Source: Erpobdella octoculata (Eukaryota; Annelida; Clitellata; Hirudinida; Erpobdellidae). Taken from it: a stretch of DNA of 64,000 bases. The stretch lies in the NCBI GenBank assembly GCA_963978895.1, contig OZ022242.1, positions 26,238,924-26,302,923 of the forward strand, in the 5' to 3' direction. Made by a program: the position numbers and the translations under genes. Below the pieces are notes generated by a model. The model had not been told where the DNA came from. It searched no databases and worked only from the letters and a program-made list of their open reading frames with translations. Positions 52,680 through 64,000 of the stretch are shown here, piece by piece (position 1 is the stretch's first letter; each line of letters begins with the position of its first letter).

Positions 52680-53398
52680 GATAACACCAGTATACTAATG
52701 AAAGAAAATCAACCCATTAAGTTAAAATTAAAAGAAGCTTTAGCTATTAATAAATGTAAGCCTTTAATTAATAAACAATGGTATTCTTTTGATTTAACTC
52801 TTAAACTTTTTGGTTCTCTAAATAGTAATAAAACTAATAATAATAATAATAATAAATGTTTTAACTCATTTACAACTTCTGTTAAAAATATGCATGTTAA
52901 TAGTGCCAATGTTTCTTCAGGTATTTCTTCGTTGAATGAATGTTTTGTACCAGACGTTTGTGTTTCAAAGGTTATAGATAATGTATGTGATTCTTCTTCC
53001 AGTCACGTCCTTGAAGTTGACTGTAATTCCGTTGTTAAAGGCTTTACTAACTGATCTTAATTATTTAGTTATTACTGTTATTATTATAATTATTTTAATT
53101 TAAATATTTTTATGTTGTTACATTTGTATATAATGAATTTAAATTTTATTTAAATTGTATTTTAATTCCTTTCAATTAGTTGTATCTTTCACCATTTAGT
53201 CACTGCATTTTATTTTAAAAAGTTAAACGGCTCTGATGATGGCAAAAAATTGCCGAAATAGATCTATTAGCCTATAAGATTATGGAGTTTGTGTTTGGGA
53301 ATAAATTATTTTTAAACCGATTTAGAGTATTGGAAAAAATTAAAAATAAAATCGATTCAGCCAAGTGCGCCACTTTTTTCAATCGAGTTTGCTTAAAA

Positions 53399-53400
<2 letters not shown>
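52680..53400 (+). mobile_element. PLE-C pseudo-LTR with C-terminal tail
   Basis: C-terminal coding tail (NTSILMKENQPIKLKLKEAL to the stop at 53054), 3'UTR, hammerhead, N-terminal codons from ATG 53282 to NRVCLKE at (TA)n. Nearly identical to the 13.9-14.5 kb and 16.4-17.2 kb copies. Confidence 0.8.
53229..53272 (+). ncRNA. Hammerhead ribozyme, type I (PLE-C)
   Basis: Stem I GGCT/AGCC, core CTGATGA, extra U, stem II GGCA/TGCC, GAAA, stem III ATAGATCTAT, cleavage after U53268. Confidence 0.86.
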
Positions 53401-53429
<29 letters not shown>

Positions 53430-53433
<4 letters not shown>

Positions 53434-53930
53434 TAAATATATGTATATATAATTAAATATATAAATAATTTAGTTGCCTATTCTACTTTAATATAACAAT
53501 AAGAAGAAAACAATTACAGGTTCATATTTGTAATTTTACATTGTATTCTTCTATAAGCAAATTACGACCATAGCAATATTCTTGTACATACTATTTTATT
53601 TTTTAAATTATTTGAACTTTCTTAATACAAATTTTTATTTCAGTTCCTTTTAAGATATTTTAATATCTAGGGTAAGTACGTTCAACCTGGTTTTATTGTT
53701 TATTTCATTGTATCGTTTCTTGTGTCGACGTTTGATTTAAATTTTAAATGGGCTCTGAGGATGACAATTTTAGTCGAAACGGTCCGTTAGCCCTAGTTGA
53801 ATCAAAGAATGTATGTAGTTTGAAAAAATTTAGAATGTCTGTCGAAAAAAATAAGAAACGCAAAATGGTCTATTGTCTTTAATAGCGCGTATGTTTATGT
53901 ATATTTGTGCTCTAGTGACATTGTGTGTGC
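53430..53930 (+). mobile_element. PLE-J pseudo-LTR, degenerate
   Basis: 3'UTR (sharing GTTTATTTCATTGTATCGTT with the minus-strand fragment at 58.35-58.45 kb), hammerhead, then a decayed N-terminal region with stops. Only remnants of KWSIVFN-like sequence remain before another TA tract at 53953. Confidence 0.6.
53750..53793 (+). ncRNA. Hammerhead ribozyme, type I (PLE-J)
   Basis: Stem I GGGCT/AGCCC, core CTGAGGA, extra U, stem II GAC/GTC, GAAA, stem III ACGGTCCGT, cleavage after U53788. The core ATG reads nine codons before a stop. Confidence 0.82.
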
Positions 53931-53951
53931 GTATAATTTTTTGTATCATTG

Positions 53952-57572
<3,621 letters not shown>

Positions 57573-57671
57573 CTATGCGCTAGGTAATTGTTGTCAGGTG
57601 CGCGCAATCAGGCTAGGTACGTCTACCGCGTTGTATTGTTATATTAACGTTGTTGACGAGTCGAGCAAATA
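57573..57671 (-). mobile_element. PLE-K C-terminal tail fragment, inverted
   Basis: About 98 bp that matches 58568-58666 in reverse complement with one mismatch. The minus-strand reading carries VNNVNITIRRGRR-like codons, the PLE C-terminal signature, and the start of the 3'UTR. Confidence 0.7.
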
Positions 57672-57681
57672 GCTCAAAAAA

Positions 57682-58350
<669 letters not shown>

Positions 58351-58567
58351 CAATGAAATAAACAATAAAACCAGGTAGAGCGTACCTACCCTAGATATTA
58401 GAATATCGTAAAAGGAACTGAGATCAAAATAATAGAAATATGTATTAAGAAAGTTCCTAGAGAGGCTAGTACGCGTATGCCCTATGTATGTTTCAGGAGT
58501 TGTATGTGATTGTGGACACGTAAATTTGTAGACAACATTAGTTTTCTGTAATTGAATAGTTTTTTTA
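58351..58567 (-). pseudogene. PLE GIY-YIG fragment joined to 3'UTR by deletion
   Basis: Minus strand: IQLQKTNVVYKFTCPQSHTT, PETYIGHTRTSLSR, then an abrupt join to sequence matching the PLE-J 3'UTR (CAGTTCCTTTTAMGATATT). The nuclease core is cut just after its second motif. Confidence 0.65.
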
Positions 58568-59503
<936 letters not shown>

Positions 59504-59524
59504 TATATATATATATATATATAT

Positions 59525-60215
<691 letters not shown>

Positions 60216-60219
<4 letters not shown>

Positions 60220-60612
60220 CGAATAAACTGTGGAATCAATTTATCTTTGAGACACGCTCCAAGAAACACAACTCGCCATTTGGCAGAAACAACTTTTCGA
60301 GCCAAATTCTCGACCTTTCGGCACAAAACTCTCTGTTCGAGACTACAATTAGCCAAAAACTTTTCCATTAAACTTTTATTGTCAGACCGACGGACCGTTT
60401 CAGCTATGTCAGCCATTCTCAGGGTCAAAAGTAAAACGAGAAAAGTAAACAAACAGAAAGAACCGAAATTATCAAAGAATTAGCACACTAATAAAAGAAA
60501 AAACGAAAAAACACTCTACCTATCAAATCAAAAGAATATAAAATTTATACTATTGGAAATCAATTTTTGCGCTTTCGCTGTGTTATATTAGAAGATACAA
60601 GAATTTCCTCAG
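60216..60612 (-). mobile_element. PLE-D solo pseudo-LTR
   Basis: 397 bp bounded by TA tracts at 60163-60215 and 60613-60700: end of the acidic tail, stop, 3'UTR, mutated hammerhead, codons MADIAETVRRSDN to [11 protein letters not shown]. Matches the pseudo-LTRs of the full PLE-D. Confidence 0.8.
60385..60426 (-). ncRNA. Hammerhead ribozyme with mutated core (PLE-D)
   Basis: As the other PLE-D motifs but the core reads CTGAGAA: G8, the proposed general acid, is A. Predicted inactive. Confidence 0.76.
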
Positions 60613-60635
60613 ATATATATATATTTCCCTATATA

Positions 60636-60697
<62 letters not shown>

Positions 60698-60700
60698 GGG
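60613..60700. repeat. (TA)n with palindromic TTTCCCTA/TAGGGAAA arms
   Basis: TA tract interrupted by TTTCCCTA near 60626 and mirrored by TAGGGAAA near 60697. Confidence 0.85.
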
Positions 60701-60702
60701 AA

Positions 60703-63640
60703 AACTCGATGGTTCTGCAAGGCCTAGACCAGTACTAATCAAGTTAGAAAATTTATCAGTTAAGAATATAATAATGGAAAACGCGTCAAAGTTGAGAAAA
60801 AGTGAGAAAACAAGAGGTGTCATACTTAACAATGATCTCTTGGATGAAGATAGACGGGTTTGCAGAAAACTTCGGGCAAAGAAAAAAGAGGAAATTGGCG
60901 GTAAAGAAGATATAAATAGATGGATCTTCCGTATACGTGGTCAGCCTGGAGAGTTCCGGGTGCTGGCCTACAAGAAACAAAATTTATAGTTAAGCCATGT
61001 TTAAGAAATGAGAGGGTTCGGAACTCGACTAATTCTGGACAACTGGAAAGATCTGAAAGAAAGTTGTTGACCAATATCAGAAGTTCTTTAAATAAATTAC
61101 ACGAATTTTCTCTGTTTCTACATTTGGAAAAACCTTATTTGTTTTGTTTGATTGAAACATGGCTTCACAAAGACATTCCGGATGCTATGATTTGCTCGCC
61201 AGGTTACAATATTATAAGAAAAGATCGTTTATCTCGAGGTGGTGGGGTCATGATTCTTCTTAGAGATTGCATTGGTTATCGACTGGTTGATGTTCCCCCA
61301 AAGTACTCCCACATTGAACTGATTTGTATTGATGTTATTTTTTGACAAACTACTTGGAGAATAATTGGATACTATAGATATGGAAGCTATAACAACAAAG
61401 CTCTTGAATATGCCCAGGATAGCGTTGATTGTCTTTGCTTTCTATGCCATAACAAAACGGCGATCTGCTTGATGGGTGATTTTAACCTTCCAGATTTTAA
61501 CTGGAATTTATCTTTTGCCCCATCCTGTGGTGTGTACAGTCTCTTTCTCGATTTAGTTAATGAACTGGGACTTTACCAATTTGTCAATGTCCCCACACGC
61601 GGGCAAAATATTCTAGATCTTGTTTTCTCCAGTGATTCGCAAATGATTTCTTCAATCACCACGAGCTGCCCAATTTCTAATAGCGATCATTGCGTTGTTA
61701 GTTTCCAACCGAATATGTCTCGTTTAAGTGCTGCGGAATCAACCCAGCTGTCGTACAGATATGGATTAAAAAAAGCCGACTATTCCGTAATAAATGAATG
61801 TTTGCAACACATTAACTGGAATTCTATATTTCAACACTGCTTTTCTGTGGAGGCCTGCTGGAAGGTTTTTCGAGGCTACATTGGGGCGAAATAATTCGTT
61901 TGAAAGTCCCAAAGGTGATGAATAATTTTTCTCATAAACATCCCATGTTTATTATCAGAATGCAAAAGTTAAAAGCTAAAAAGTGAAAGAAATGGAAAGC
62001 AACCGGCTCTGAAGAAGACAGGTCAAGTTATAATGAAATTATGAAAAAATATCGCAAAGAAATACGATGCTTCTATTCCAATGTTGAACTAAATTTAATG
62101 AAAAGCAAGAAAATTGGAAGCCTCTATCGTTATATTGGTAGGAAAATCTATTCTCGAACAGATATTGATGAGATATTGCTAGCAGATGGAACCACTACAC
62201 GAGATCAGGGAGCTATTGCTGATACCTTCAATCGTTATTTTTCATCTGTGTTTACTTTGGATGATGGTCAAACTCATGATTTTCCTTCTCAAACATCGGC
62301 CGAGTTGCATGACATCAACTTCTCGCCTGAGGTTGTTTTCGACGCCTTGTCTCGCCTTGAGCCATCTCTGTCTTCAGGATGTGATGTCATTCCAAATATA
62401 TTTTCAAAGAAGTGTGCTGCATCATTAGCTCAACCTCTTTCTCACGTTTTTGAGATGTCGTTTCGAGAGCGGAAGTTGCCACAGGAATGGAAAATTGCGA
62501 TAGTTATTCCTATTTACAAAAAAGGGCCGACGTCAGTTTCTGAGAATTACAGACCAATCTCTATCACTTCTACGAGCTGCCGAGCAATGGAGCGAATCAT
62601 CAATCGATCTCTTATGCAGTTTCTTTTGAAAAATATTTACAAGTCCAGATATAACTTGCAAATTGTTTGCTGATGATGTTAAAATATATTGTATGCCTTA
62701 TCCATCTTTTGGGTCCTCAACTGTGAGCCTTCAGAGTGCTCTTGATCTTGTTTCTGGATGGAGTGAAAAATGGCAACTGAAACTGGCGGCTCAAAAATGT
62801 CTGGTATTCACAGTCAATGACAGAAGAACAGCACCATCCTCCAACATGTACACTATTAACAACCATACATTGGATTCTGTTCGAACAATTCGTGATCTTG
62901 GTGTTGAGGTAGATTCACGTCTAAGATACGAAGATCATGTTAATAATATTACCCATAAAGCTGCTGCAATATCTCGTCTCCTAAGAATTTCACTCGTTTC
63001 CACTGATTGGAGAATACTCAAACTGGCATTTTGTACTTTCGTCAGACCTTTACTGGAATATGGATCTCAAGTTTGGAACCCGCATTGTAGATACCTAGTT
63101 GATAGAATTGAAAGGGTTCAGAAAACATTCACCTATAAAGATCGTCTTCAATTTCTTGATCTTCAATCTTTGGAAAAACGCCGTTTAATTGCTGATCTAG
63201 TTTTCTGTTATAAATTAATAAACCATTTAGTTAATACTTCTATGTCGTTGTCATTTGCTCCTACCAATATAATATCAACGCGGGGTCATAATTATAAATT
63301 AAGATTAAATAAATTTACATGTGATGCTGTAAAATATTTCTACACTAACAGAATAGTTGCGGTTTGGAACTCTCTCCCCGCTGATGTTGTAAATTGTTCC
63401 AGCGTTTTTTATTTAAATTGTCATTGAAATCAGTCAACGTGGACACTTTTTTATATTGGAGTTTTTTTTTGTCTTAATTTTTTTCACTTCTTGATGGTTT
63501 CTGTTTCTTGTGTCCATGACTAAGGATGTCTGTGATTTTTTTTATTTTATTGTTTTTTTTCATGCTAGTGTTAGTGGCTTACTAGGCCTTCTGGCATTTT
63601 TCAATAAATAAATATACATACATACATACATACATACATA
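60703..63640 (+). pseudogene. CR1/Jockey-like LINE with deleted RT centre
   Basis: End of a gag-like ORF1 (RPRPVLIKLENLSVKNIIME, ASKLRKSEKTRGV, stop at 60989). Then an endonuclease in pieces: FCLIETWLHKDIPD and GGGVMILL (61005-61345), frameshift, LMGDFNLPDFNW, ILDLVFSSD and SDHCVVSF (61369-61894). Then the RT: SLSSGCDVIPNIFSKK, IPIYKKGPTSVSENYRPISI (to about 62635). A deletion joins this to DITCKLFADDVKIYC (FADD at 62666-62677) and the C-terminal region LEYGSQVWNPH to a stop near 63427. The 3'UTR ends CAATAAATAAATA plus (CATA)n. Multiple stops: not functional. Confidence 0.83.
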
Positions 63641-63641
63641 T

Positions 63642-64000
63642 CAGTGTTGACGTAAGTACTCAGAAAATGTACTTAAGTATAAGTACTAAGTACTCTGTGT
63701 TAAATGTACTTTAAGTACAAGTACAAGTACATTATTTATCTTGTACTTAAGTACAAGTACAGTTTTTCAAATTGTACTTAAGTACAAGTACTCAAGTACC
63801 TTGAAAATTTGTATTGATCAGCATAAAAGCAATATTTATTAAGAAACATCACCAAAATGTCATTTTGAGTTGAATCATTACTTTCTGAACCTGGTTCACA
63901 AAACCCATAGAAATCGCCAGTTGATGCTGTCACAACCTCTGCTTCTGGAAAAGTATTTGTTTCATTCATACGATAGTTTTTCAGCCATCTTACAATGTGT
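63642..64000 (-). mobile_element. Edge of a hAT transposon
   Basis: Starts CAGTGTTGACGTAAGTACTC after a CATA repeat, with many subterminal AAGTACAAGTAC / GTACTTAAGTAC repeats to about 63800. It then has a minus-strand open frame (HIVRWLKNYR, MNETNTFPEAEVVTAS) reaching 64000, resembling a C-terminal part of a hAT transposase. The element continues beyond the window. Confidence 0.62.

Overview
The window looks like a repeat-dominated, AT-rich stretch of an invertebrate metazoan genome. The evidence is the absence of bacterial-style genes, spliced-looking exons, animal retroelement classes (Penelope-like, CR1-like, I/Jockey-like and restriction-like-endonuclease LINEs, a Ty3/gypsy remnant), hAT, MULE and MITE DNA transposons, tRNA-derived SINEs and a short telomere-like TTAGGG minisatellite. 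The species cannot be named from sequence alone. The only good host-gene candidate is a pair of phase-compatible minus-strand exons at 41.25-41.67 kb encoding a DUF4200/CCDC42-like coiled-coil protein.

The dominant theme is Penelope-like elements (PLEs). I recognise about 14 sequence-distinct lineages (labelled A-N here), mostly as terminal pseudo-LTRs with the order C-terminal coding tail, stop, 3'UTR, hammerhead ribozyme, about 55-75 N-terminal codons, then (TA)n. I find 23 hammerhead-like motifs; 20 have an intact core and three have single core substitutions. All carry one extra U after core A9, so the core always spells ATG. In eight lineages that ATG opens the PLE reading frame, so the start codon lies inside the ribozyme, upstream of the cleavage site. 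PLE 3' ends abut (TA)n at one of two fixed places, after the ACLKE motif or about 30 nt further on after PKYxxN.

Layout. 0-2.4 kb: PLE-A and PLE-B pieces and a tRNA-derived repeat. 2.4-4.9 kb: CR1-like LINE split by a SINE. 5.0-9.5 kb: PLE-F and PLE-G pseudo-LTRs, the latter split by a 2.9-kb inverted-repeat element with a 668-codon ORF of unknown function. 9.5-13 kb: mostly unannotated AT-rich DNA with a decayed relative of that ORF and an 18-bp minisatellite. 13-20.3 kb: PLE-M, C, N and D copies and a LINE with an intact RT. 20.3-29.9 kb: one near-complete PLE-D with both pseudo-LTRs, containing a CR1-like LINE, containing a MULE, containing a SINE. 30-33.9 kb: PLE-H, A and I pseudo-LTRs and a MITE filled with an inverted minisatellite. 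33.9-37.45 kb: I/Jockey-group LINE. 37.8-39.7 kb: Ty3/gypsy gag-protease remnant. 40-43 kb: tRNA-SINE, PLE-E, host exons, SAP/acidic-repeat ORF. 43.6-45.9 kb: LINE with a restriction-like endonuclease. 46.2-48.1 kb: 7-bp (ATATAAT)n satellite. 48.1-53.9 kb: PLE-L, B, C and J, with a 2.1-kb hAT-type insertion in PLE-B. 54-57.3 kb: 300-bp tRNA-derived satellite interrupted by a SINE. 57.5-60.6 kb: PLE-K and other PLE pieces, a PLE-C hairpin and a MITE. 60.7-63.6 kb: broken LINE. 63.64 kb to the end: the edge of a hAT transposon.

Almost every coding region is broken. The exceptions are one LINE RT ORF (17.66-19.22 kb), CR1 ORF1 (27.5-28.3 kb) and the 668-codon ORF (6.6-8.6 kb). Functional statements rest on visible motifs and family knowledge; nothing was searched or folded computationally.
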